Position numbers and translations under genes: made by a program. The notes under the pieces were generated by a model. That model was not told the origin of the DNA, did not search any database, and saw only the letters and a list, made by a program, of their open reading frames with translations. Shown here in pieces: positions 7,761-14,379 of a DNA stretch of 64,000 bases; the first letter of the stretch is position 1, and each line of letters opens with the position of its first letter. The DNA comes from Shinella sp032095155 (GTDB taxonomy: Bacteria; Pseudomonadota; Alphaproteobacteria; Rhizobiales; Rhizobiaceae): assembly GCF_049199905.1 (NCBI RefSeq), contig NZ_JBLZPK010000013.1:7009-71008 (forward strand). The letters run 5' to 3'.

Positions 7761-8204
7761 TCACGAACCCTTCCTTTTCCTGAAAGTTGCTGCAGTCTTC
7801 GCTATGCAGCCTTTCAACGGCTTGGACGACCGCTTTTCATAGCCCAAAGCGTACATCTTTTGGCCAACGAGATAGCCCGCAAGTATGGTCGTCTCGTTGT
7901 GTCCACCATAGTCATCTCCAAGCTCGCACGCGATCAATGGATCCAACGGCTCAAGCGCAGGTCGCCCCTTAGCTGTCGCGTCTAGCATTTTCTCCACGTT
8001 TGCCGGATTGTTGATAATAAGCTCGATCTTCCGATATTCAGGATCTCCGTCTACCACAGGCCTGTGCTTGACGTAGATCAGCCCGGTGGCCTTGAGCTTC
8101 GCTAAGATTTCGTCCGCTTTCGGTCCAGGCGATTTGAGGCAGTTGCGATAGATCGTGTCTCGCTTCTCAAGCGTCATTTCAGCCAATTGTTCTATAGAAT
8201 ACAT
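7761..8204 (-). CDS. Hypothetical protein, second gene of a two-gene unit sharing a domain
   Basis: A 147-residue protein. The N-terminus (MYSIEQLAEMTLEKRDTIYR) looks like a helix-turn-helix-type helical region. The C-terminal half contains RPALEPLDPLIACELGDD, then TTILAGYLVGQKMYALGYE, which align by eye with RPAVEPLAPGLVAEFGDN and the following GYE of the upstream gene. The start at 8204 follows AGGAGACGGCGA; an in-frame ATG at 8231 would overlap the upstream gene. The unit lies 10 bases behind its partner, so co-transcription is likely. I cannot name the family. Confidence 0.6.
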   Translation of the reverse strand: MYSIEQLAEMTLEKRDTIYRNCLKSPGPKADEILAKLKATGLIYVKHRPVVDGDPEYRKIELIINNPANVEKMLDATAKGRPALEPLDPLIACELGDDYGGHNETTILAGYLVGQKMYALGYEKRSSKPLKGCIAKTAATFRKRKGS

Positions 8205-8214
8205 TCGCCGTCTC

Positions 8215-8817
8215 CTATGAGAAATCTGCATAAGCAGAAGAAGGCACTTTTTTACGCAATTGAATGCCGATGTTCATACGTTGCTGGCCGGGATTGAGCT
8301 TGTCGTACCGCTGATGAACGCCGTGCTCGATCGCCACTGCGTATAGCTTCTCGAGGTCTAGGGTTCCATCTGTGTTCTTAACTTGTGCGTCAAGCCAAAC
8401 GTTGAATGGACTGCCTTTAGTGTTCTTGAGCCATGCTTCCCTCTGCTCCCGCGTAACTTTCATGGGTCTGCCTGCGGCGCCCTTGATCCGGTAAGTCGTT
8501 CCACTTGTGAAAAGACTTGGGCGAGTAATCCGTAGCGAGGAGCGATCGATCTCGTAGCCCATCGCACCCAGAATCTGTTTCGTCATGTGGCCGATCATTT
8601 GTTTCGTGCGGTCGTCGCGAATGTTATCCCCGAACTCGGCGACCAAACCCGGTGCAAGCGGTTCGACGGCTGGTCGCTCCAGCCAAGTTGCCGTTTCCAT
8701 GCGTACAAGGTTGTCGTGTTGCTTTAGATACCTCCAAAGTTCAATACCCATCGGGGTTTCTGCAAGATCGCGGAAGTTTTGAGGGACATAATTCAATCCA
8801 GACAGGTCGTTCGGCAT
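8215..8817 (-). CDS. Hypothetical protein, first gene of a two-gene unit sharing a domain
   Basis: A 200-residue protein of unknown family. Residues ~49-91 carry the segment shared with the downstream gene (RPAVEPLAPGLVAEFGDN, then ILGAMGYE). The C-terminus has LEKLYAVAIEHGV and LNPGQQRMNIGIQLRKK, an amphipathic stretch resembling a small helical nucleic-acid-binding tail. A glycine-rich basic loop (KGAAGRPMKVTREQREAW) lies between. It is leftward, preceded by a short AT-rich promoter region with a small palindrome. Self-association or pairing of the two products is an inference from the shared segment. Confidence 0.6.
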   Translation of the reverse strand: MPNDLSGLNYVPQNFRDLAETPMGIELWRYLKQHDNLVRMETATWLERPAVEPLAPGLVAEFGDNIRDDRTKQMIGHMTKQILGAMGYEIDRSSLRITRPSLFTSGTTYRIKGAAGRPMKVTREQREAWLKNTKGSPFNVWLDAQVKNTDGTLDLEKLYAVAIEHGVHQRYDKLNPGQQRMNIGIQLRKKVPSSAYADFS

Positions 8818-8849
8818 TATACTGGCTCCATGTTACAGGTGTTATATAT

Positions 8850-8861
8850 ACATCTATATGT
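8850..8861. promoter_or_regulatory. Small palindrome upstream of the leftward gene pair (possible operator)
   Basis: ACAT and ATGT flank CTAT, about 32-43 bases upstream of the start at 8817 and inside an AT-rich promoter-like stretch. A dimeric repressor could bind here, perhaps one of the two encoded proteins, but the site is short and could be chance. Confidence 0.25.
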
Positions 8862-8961
8862 GCGATGTCAATGACGTGCTGATTTCACAGACGTGCTTTT
8901 GGTAGGGCGGTTAAGCGCTCAGCGCTGAAGCTGTACGCTGAACTTGATGAACATGGACGTT

Positions 8962-9012
8962 GCGTTGAAGCCGGACTTGGCTGTCGATCCGAAATTGGAA
9001 GGGCAGAGGTGA
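8962..9012 (+). repeat. Repeat 2 copy 2: short 3' remnant
   Basis: Encodes the last residues of the repeat-2 frame (LKPDLAVDPKLEGQR) and a TGA, matching 13143-13192 with a few changes. Everything upstream of this point is missing, so it is a scar of a former third copy. Confidence 0.65.
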
Positions 9013-9236
9013 AGTTCATCCAATTTCGCCTAGGAACACGTCCGATTTCGAAGAAGCCGTATCGTCACTCGTTTAAGTCGAAGCTCTACTGATCGGAATC
9101 GTGGCTTAAAGTTGTGAATTAGGGCGGTTGTATTATTGGGCGCATTGATGCTTGAGCGTGCTCTGGCTAGCTTGTGGCCGTTGACCGATTTTATCTAACG
9201 TCCGCCAAATCCACTGCTTTTATGAGTGTCAGCTGA

Positions 9237-10370
9237 ATGACTGCAAACCATAATCTCTTGGTAAATTTGTTTCCTTGGCGGCTTCGGGACAGCATTGCGC
9301 CCAAAGAGAACTTTCTTACAGAGGCATTCGTCCACGTACTCCGTCGCAACAAAGCGTTGTGCGAGTGCTGGATGACTGACCTTCTCGGTAAGGCGGTTGA
9401 TGTCGATAGTATTCAATTCAGCACGCGTGCGTCATATATGAATAGTGAGACGTCCTCTACAATTTACCCTGACGTCGAGGTAACCGGAGAGTTTGTCGGA
9501 CGAGAGCCTTTCCTCGCCATTTTGGAAGTGAAATGGGACAGTCCATACGATAGAAATCAAATCGAAAAATACGACAAATTATTTGGCGTGAATGGTCGTA
9601 ACTTCCTTATCTTCCTCTGTGCGAAGCGAGAAGATTATAAGGTTGCTCGGACTTATTCACCTGAGCGCTCAACTTATAAGGCGGTTCTTTGGGAGCATGT
9701 TTTCCCGAAGATTGAAGCGTTTTCTGGCAGTTGTATGTTAACTCAGGAGCTTGCAGGTTTCATGGAACATCATGGTTTGACTCCTGGGCAGCCGATCTCA
9801 AATGCCATGCTCGATGGCTTCCTACTGGGCCGGAAATTGATTGAACGTTTTGAGCGCTATTGCGATAAATTGCGGATAGAGTTCGATTGGGGGAACTTGC
9901 CTTCAATCTATACGGACGCGACAGAAGTTACCAACCAATATGGGCGGGTCGCAATCGTAATGGGGCCAACATGGCAGGGCGCGATAACTCTGGGTTTCCT
10001 CTACGATAATCGGGATCACAGGGTGCCCTTCGAAGACGGAAGCACAAGTGGCGTAGACTTGATGATGCGGATAGAATCATCCCCTCACGCGAAAGGGAGG
10101 GATTCCGTTATGGGAATCCTTAAGGAGCGTGCTCCATTCGCACGCGCTGAGGGGGGTGTTGTTAGGCTCGCTGACGACAGGGCAAATCGCAACGCCAACA
10201 CATTGCTGCTAGCGCAGCGGAAGCTCTCAGATTTCCTGGTAGAACCAAGCGAAGGCGATCAACTAGTGGCAATGCATAAACAGCTTTCAGGTTGGATTTC
10301 CGCTCTTTTCGGTGACGGGAAGCTTGGGGAAAGTTTGACGCGTATGCAGCAGGTCAACAAGAATTTGTAA
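9237..10370 (+). CDS. Orphan PD-(D/E)XK nuclease-like protein
   Basis: A 377-residue protein with a restriction-endonuclease-fold core: YPDVEV gives D79, ILEVKWD gives E97 and K99, and NQIEKYDKLF follows as the usual post-motif helix. This is the arrangement of PD-(D/E)XK enzymes that cut DNA or RNA using Mg2+. The C-terminal ~200 residues are of unknown type and may sense substrate. No methyltransferase or helicase partner is adjacent, so it is not a standard restriction system. The ribosome binding site is weak. It lies between a repeat-2 scar and the IS element, within an island that fits a phage-defence setting; that role is inferred. Confidence 0.72.
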   Translation: MTANHNLLVNLFPWRLRDSIAPKENFLTEAFVHVLRRNKALCECWMTDLLGKAVDVDSIQFSTRASYMNSETSSTIYPDVEVTGEFVGREPFLAILEVKWDSPYDRNQIEKYDKLFGVNGRNFLIFLCAKREDYKVARTYSPERSTYKAVLWEHVFPKIEAFSGSCMLTQELAGFMEHHGLTPGQPISNAMLDGFLLGRKLIERFERYCDKLRIEFDWGNLPSIYTDATEVTNQYGRVAIVMGPTWQGAITLGFLYDNRDHRVPFEDGSTSGVDLMMRIESSPHAKGRDSVMGILKERAPFARAEGGVVRLADDRANRNANTLLLAQRKLSDFLVEPSEGDQLVAMHKQLSGWISALFGDGKLGESLTRMQQVNKNL

Positions 10371-10508
10371 TGCTGCTTTCGGTGCTGCAATTGCACTGCA
10401 AGGGCCGAATAGATCGTCTAATCTTGACCGATGTCCTTAGTAGGGTGCCCTCAGTCAGGATTGAAGATCACCGCGACATGGCCTGCTGCCGGTATTTCGG
10501 ACGCTGAG

Positions 10509-11369
10509 TTAAGCTAATCCCACCCTGGTTTCAAAGTCATTGGGGCTGAGATAGCCCAGCGTGGAGTGACGACGCTTCGGATTGTAGAAGCGTTCGATGT
10601 AATCGAACACATCCGCCTTGGCGTCGTCGCGGGTCCTATAGACCTTCCGTGCCGTCCGTTCGGTTTTCAGCGAGGAGAAGAAGCTCTCCATCGCGGCGTT
10701 GTCCCAGACATTGCCGGACCGGCTCATCGAGCAGGTGATGCCGTGGTCGGCCATCAGTCTCTGGAACTGCTCGCTGGTATATTGGCTGCCCTGGTCGGAA
10801 TGATGCAGCAGCGCATCCGGCTTGCCTCTACGCCAGATCGCCATGATCAGCGCATCGGTGACGAGTTGTGCCGTCATGCTCACATTCATCGACCAGCCGA
10901 CGACGCGGCGCGAGAACAGATCGATGACGGCGGCAACGTAAAGCTAGCCCTCCGCCGTCCAGATATAGGTGAAGTCGGCCACCCACTTCTGGTTCGGGCG
11001 ATCCGCCTCGAACTGCCGGTCCAGCACGTTCGGCATGATGACCGCGCGCTCACCGCCATCTTTCGGCAGCCCGCGTCGCCTCGGTCGCACCCTCAGCGCA
11101 TTTTCGCGCATCAAGCGTTCGACGCGATGAAGGCCGCAGGAGAAGCCCTCGGCAAGGAGGTCGTGCCAGACACGCCGGGCACCATAGGTTCGGTCGCTTA
11201 CTTTGAAGCTTTCCCGGACCTTCTCCAGAAGAACATCGTCATAGCGGGCATGTTGGCTCGGTGAACGATGGAGCCAGGCATGGAAGCCGGAACGAGAGAC
11301 ACCCAGCGCTTCGCAGAGCCATGCCACCGGCCAGATCGAACGGTGCTTTGCAATGAAGGCGAACTTCAT
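10509..11369 (-). pseudogene. IS3-family orfB transposase with in-frame stop
   Basis: This frame would encode a 286-residue DDE integrase: HTH_21-like start, then DRPNQKWVADFTYIW, HHSDQGSQY and NAAMESFFSSLK carrying the D, D and E of the catalytic triad. A TAG at 10944-10946 replaces the tryptophan expected before LYVAAVIDLFSR and splits the triad, so no active enzyme can form without readthrough. The frame is otherwise intact, suggesting recent loss. Its start overlaps the end of orfA, and its stop abuts the left terminal repeat. Confidence 0.85.
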
Positions 11370-11656
11370 ATCGCGTCCTTTGCAAAGTAGGCCGCGGCCT
11401 TTTTTAGGATATCGCGCTCCGCCTTCAGCTTCGCGACTTCACGGCGCAGCCTCTCAGTCTCGAGCTGCTCCGGCTTCATCTGTCCATAGCCGGGAAATGC
11501 CTGTTTCGGATCAGCACCATGTTCCTTGACCCATTTGCGCAGGACATTCTCATGAACATCCAGATCGCGGGCCGCCTGCGCTACGCTGACGCCGCGTTCC
11601 CTTACCAACTTCACCGCTTCAAGCTTGTATTCGCGGCTAAACTTCCGTCTTTGCAT
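11366..11656 (-). CDS. IS3-family orfA (helix-turn-helix transposase subunit)
   Basis: A 96-residue protein: helix-turn-helix (YKLEAVKLVRERGVSVAQAA) that recognises the element's ends, then a leucine-zipper-like helix (ETERLRREVAKLKAERDIL). A6G at 11399-11405 is a typical -1 slippery site, and orfB lies in the -1 frame, so a fused OrfAB transposase was probably made by programmed frameshifting. The orfB nonsense codon truncates that product, leaving OrfA alone as a possible binding protein or inhibitor. Confidence 0.85.
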   Translation of the reverse strand: MQRRKFSREYKLEAVKLVRERGVSVAQAARDLDVHENVLRKWVKEHGADPKQAFPGYGQMKPEQLETERLRREVAKLKAERDILKKAAAYFAKDAI

Positions 11657-11978
11657 TCATACTCTCCGGTTTCGGGAGGAGAACCTTATCTCGGTGTCCA
11701 TGAAACCGGCAGCAGGCCAGTATGGCACGTTCTGGCTTAACAGCGCGCGAGAGCAAGGTGGCGTGATCCGGATCAAAGCTGGCGACGCCATCCCAGATTT
11801 CCACATAGTCATGATGCGCAATGGCTTGAAGTTCGTCGCGCCGCAACAGCGCATGCGTGAGGGACACCGGCACGTCTCAATCGGCGGGCGTGATTATAGG
11901 TCCGGTAATCCACGACAAGCTGAGGAGCTCATACTGTCGCCCGTGATCCGACTTGACCTGGTGACCGACCTCGCGCTC

Positions 11979-12422
11979 ATGGCCGCGGCGCGCAGGTTCG
12001 ATATTAATCTGCCATCGGCGCACGTGTCGGAACCGAGCATCTTGTTCTCGGCACCTGCTCACCTCCTCATCGCGCCGATTGGTTGGCCGAAGAAGTCGTT
12101 CGTCCTCTACCAGCATATTTTCGGAGAGGGCAACTCCTACCCCGTGGATGGCTACTTCTACGTCGGCATCACGACGCGGAGCTGGAAGACCCGCTGGGCG
12201 GAGCATCGACGCGCGATGCGCAAGGGCAGCAACCTGTTGTTCCATCGCAAGCTGCGGGAGGAACTAGAGGCTAAGCGGGTGACCTACATCCACCACAAGG
12301 TAATGGCTGTCACCACCGACGTGGAAGAGCTATATGAAGCGGAGGAAGCGCTGGTGCGCGGCCATTGGGATGATGATAGACGGCTCAACATGATCCCTGG
12401 CGGTCGGGCTGGGTACCGCTAA
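11979..12422 (+). CDS. GIY-YIG-like nuclease domain protein, 5' end uncertain
   Basis: The C-terminal ~110 residues look like a GIY-YIG endonuclease: GYFYVGIT replaces the usual GIY...YIG strands, followed by WKTRWAEHRRAM (catalytic-type Arg), a His-rich LLFHRKLREE helix and a Glu-rich EELYEAEEALV helix. GIY-YIG enzymes make metal-dependent DNA cuts. The frame is open leftward to the IS border at 11719 and beyond, so the original N-terminus may have been removed by the insertion. The chosen ATG at 11979 lacks a good ribosome binding site. Higher GC than neighbouring island genes suggests another origin. Confidence 0.5.
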   Translation: MAAARRFDINLPSAHVSEPSILFSAPAHLLIAPIGWPKKSFVLYQHIFGEGNSYPVDGYFYVGITTRSWKTRWAEHRRAMRKGSNLLFHRKLREELEAKRVTYIHHKVMAVTTDVEELYEAEEALVRGHWDDDRRLNMIPGGRAGYR

Positions 12423-12621
12423 CTTTAGCGTGCGTAATTGGTCGCCCTAATTTCTGAGGAAATGTCATAAGCAATGTCGGCTTTCAGGAAGTCGCGAGTA
12501 TCGCTCGAACGGCTGGAATGACGGCGCTTTGCCGACGTTCGGATATCATGCTTTGCGACATCAGGCGCTCAAGATATCATCGTTATCTCATGTAGCAAAC
12601 GAACCCGGCGAGACGTCAAAA

Positions 12622-13192
12622 ATGCCTCGGGCACAAACTTTCGCTATCGCTTTAACATTTGCATGCCTAGTCAGTGATGGAGCGACTTCCTATTCTGCAG
12701 AGCGTGTAGACGTCAGCCTTCTGACAGGTAAATGTAGCGTCCTCATTGCATCCGGCCGCGACTTTTCGGATGCCTGCGAGGGCAAGATATTGAATTCCGG
12801 CCATGCGAATGGTCGTGTCGGGTTCTATTTTTTCATCAGCGATAAAGCTGTGCTGACCGTCAGCGGGGAAGATCTTCCCAACCCTTCTGCTGACACGGAT
12901 GAAGCGCGCGTTGACAAGATCCTTTTGGAATCTAGGGATTGAGGGCGTGCCTCCATCGGAGACGAAGGCTTTCGGCAAATGTCGCTATGACAATCCTTTT
13001 CAAGGCGTGCCGGCAAAGGTTCGCTGTAACGGTACCATGGAGGACGGTTCACCGTTTGAAGCTCAATTTCTTTCTGATGGCAGCGATCCTCGAATGCTTT
13101 CGGACCTCGAAATGGCTGATCTTCCGCCGATGGTTTTGGAGGCGTTGAAGCCGGGTTTGGCTGGCGATCCGAAATTGGAAGGACAGAAGTGA
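12622..13192 (+). pseudogene. Secreted-protein gene split by a frameshift; 3' half is repeat 2
   Basis: The first frame (12622-12942) encodes 106 residues with a signal peptide (MPRAQTFAIALTFACLVSDG) and mature part ERVDVSLLTGKCSVLIASG. It stops soon after VDKILLES. The +1 frame, open from 12899, continues with GVPPSETKAFGKCRYDNPF and the repeat-2 end. Joined, they give about 190 residues of exported protein, so a one-base indel near 12920-12940 is likely. The 3' half is almost identical to 7488-7681. Function unknown; the two Cys residues in the mature part could form a disulfide. Confidence 0.6.
12994..13192 (+). repeat. Repeat 2 copy 3: fullest copy
   Basis: The 3' ~200 bases of the split secreted-protein gene. 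Compared with 7488-7681 they differ at scattered positions, mostly silent or conservative (NEPRML against SDPRML, LELADLPPAV against LEMADLPPMV). The pattern of silent change suggests the frame was under selection before duplication or after it. Confidence 0.75.
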
Positions 13193-13286
13193 ATTTTTTG
13201 GTTCACGCCTAGGTAAACATCCGATTTTGAGGCTATGGATCGGAATAAGCCCTCTACATAGCGCGGCTCTGACCGCTGGTCGATGG

Positions 13287-13400
13287 TAGAGGTTCCTGTC
13301 TTTAACGTGCGAGCAATGGCATTTTATGAAGCGTTGGGATGCACGAGGGCAGGCGAGAGCTTTGAAGATGTGGTGCGGGTCGCGACGCTTTTTGATGCGC
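13287..13400 (+). pseudogene. Remnant of GNAT acetyltransferase 3' end (copy D)
   Basis: Encodes VEVPVFNVRAMAFYEALG, then TRAGESFEDV, matching the intact gene at 1235-1325, before losing the frame near VATLFDA. The preceding bases (GATCGGAATAAGCCCTCTAC, 13240-13259) link it to copy C and to the repeat-2 tail. This is the only place where repeat 2 and the GNAT end stand side by side. Confidence 0.7.
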
Positions 13401-13863
13401 CTTGCCTGATTTCGAGACATGCCGTTTCCAGTTGTCTATTTCTATGCCAGTCTCCGCTCCTTTTTATTGCGAGATGCGCTAAGAGGAAATCTTTGAGAGG
13501 CTAATTAGTTACGCGTCTTTTAATAAGTATGGCCGAAGGTGGCGATGGATGCCGACGGGATTACTAAAAATTATCGCTTGATAATTGTCAAATATTCTTA
13601 GGTGTGCGTTTAATCTGGCCGATATGCGGCGATATTGTCTAATCGACCTGTTAGGTAAATTTGCAAAAACTGGATTCAGCTTTCGTGAAAACATTTATCC
13701 TACAATTCAGGGTGTCAGGCTGAGTTCCAGCCTTTCCGGCATGATGCTGGACCTGACGTCAAATGCGGCAGCTTAAACGCGGCCGTGGTCGGACTGACAA
13801 TCTCTCACCGCAGCAGCAAGAAAGCACGCGTTCGGCCTGCCCGACGTGGTGGAGAAAATCGTT
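13401..13863. other. Intergenic region closing the island
   Basis: No convincing gene: a 63-codon frame at 13585-13776 has no recognisable features. The stretch is AT-rich until about 13700 and then becomes chromosomal in composition. It probably holds the promoter of the signalling operon starting at 13864, but I cannot pick out clear -35 and -10 boxes. Confidence 0.45.
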
Positions 13864-14379
13864 ATGAAAACTACCGTTCTGAACATTATAGCGACCGCAT
13901 TGACCTTGACTTGCCTGACATCTACATCCGCCTTTGCTCTCGATGCGCCCACCGGAGACGTTATTCTCACGATAAAGGGGCCGCGGCTTGCTCATCCCAA
14001 TGCTGGTGATACAGCTGAATTCGACCTCGCTATGCTGGAAAAACTCGTTGGGCGATCTGGAACCATGGAGACGCCTTGGACGAAGGGTAAGATTGAATTT
14101 TCCGGGCCTTTGCTGAAGTCTATACTGGAGGCGGCCGGTGCGGAGGGCTCTACCCTCAAGGTCAAGGCCCTCAACGACTATGCGGCCGATGTGCCTATAG
14201 AAGACGCCACCAAAATCGACACGATGCTTGCCACGCGTATGAACGGCGAAACCATGTCCATCCGTGACAAGGGGCCGCTGTTCCTGATCTATCCGTTTGA
14301 CATCGACAGTTCGCTTTACAACGAGAAATACTTCTCCCGCTCGGTCTGGCAAATCAAGGAAATCGAGGTCACGAAGTGA
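13864..14379 (+). CDS. Exported protein with molybdopterin-oxidoreductase-like (SUOX) domain
   Basis: A 171-residue periplasmic protein. The signal peptide is MKTTVLNIIATALTLTCLTS with a cleavage site near AFA-LD. The mature part (LTIKGPRLAH, then MLEKLVGRSGTMETPWTKG and LKVKALNDYAADVP) matches the molybdopterin-binding oxidoreductase-like fold, but it lacks the cofactor-ligand cysteine expected of a true sulfite oxidase, so a sensory or ligand-binding role is more likely. GGTGGAGAA lies upstream of the ATG; an earlier in-frame start at 13846 would add residues before the signal peptide. It overlaps the kinase gene by GTGA, suggesting it feeds a periplasmic signal to it. Confidence 0.7.
   Translation: MKTTVLNIIATALTLTCLTSTSAFALDAPTGDVILTIKGPRLAHPNAGDTAEFDLAMLEKLVGRSGTMETPWTKGKIEFSGPLLKSILEAAGAEGSTLKVKALNDYAADVPIEDATKIDTMLATRMNGETMSIRDKGPLFLIYPFDIDSSLYNEKYFSRSVWQIKEIEVTK

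Larger units (their letters stand above)
8818..9236. other. Intergenic region: promoter side plus repeat-2 remnant
   Basis: No gene is supported. The left part is very AT-rich (TTATATATACATCTATATGT) and probably holds the promoter of the leftward pair. The middle contains a 50-base remnant of repeat 2 at 8962-9012. The following 90 bases resemble the sequence after the second full copy (TCGCCTAGG, then CGTCCGATTT and GATCGGAAT). Confidence 0.5.
10479..11719 (-). mobile_element. Decayed IS3-family insertion sequence, 1241 bp
   Basis: Terminal inverted repeats of about 30 bases bound the element: TGGCCTGCTGCCGGT at 10479 and its complement ending at 11719 match exactly for 15 bases, then imperfectly (shared GGAC and GAG). 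Inside lie orfA and orfB in the usual overlapping order, transcribed leftward. The flanks (GACA left, GTAT right) show no matching target duplication, so the element may have recombined since insertion. A nonsense codon in orfB makes it non-autonomous. Confidence 0.85.

Noticed and set aside
11637..11873. Leftward 78-codon frame next to the IS (ELQAIAHHDYVEIWDGVA)
   Set aside because: It looks protein-like and may be a remnant of a gene cut by the IS, but it crosses the IS border, has no start signal of its own and matches nothing that I can name.
1238..13400. Integron or attC-cassette explanation for the dispersed repeats
   Set aside because: The copies are coding 3' ends, not palindromic attC sites, the modules are not all in one direction, and no tyrosine recombinase gene is present.
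13585..13776. 63-codon frame before the signalling operon
   Set aside because: No ribosome binding site or recognisable feature; it spans the compositional boundary of the island.
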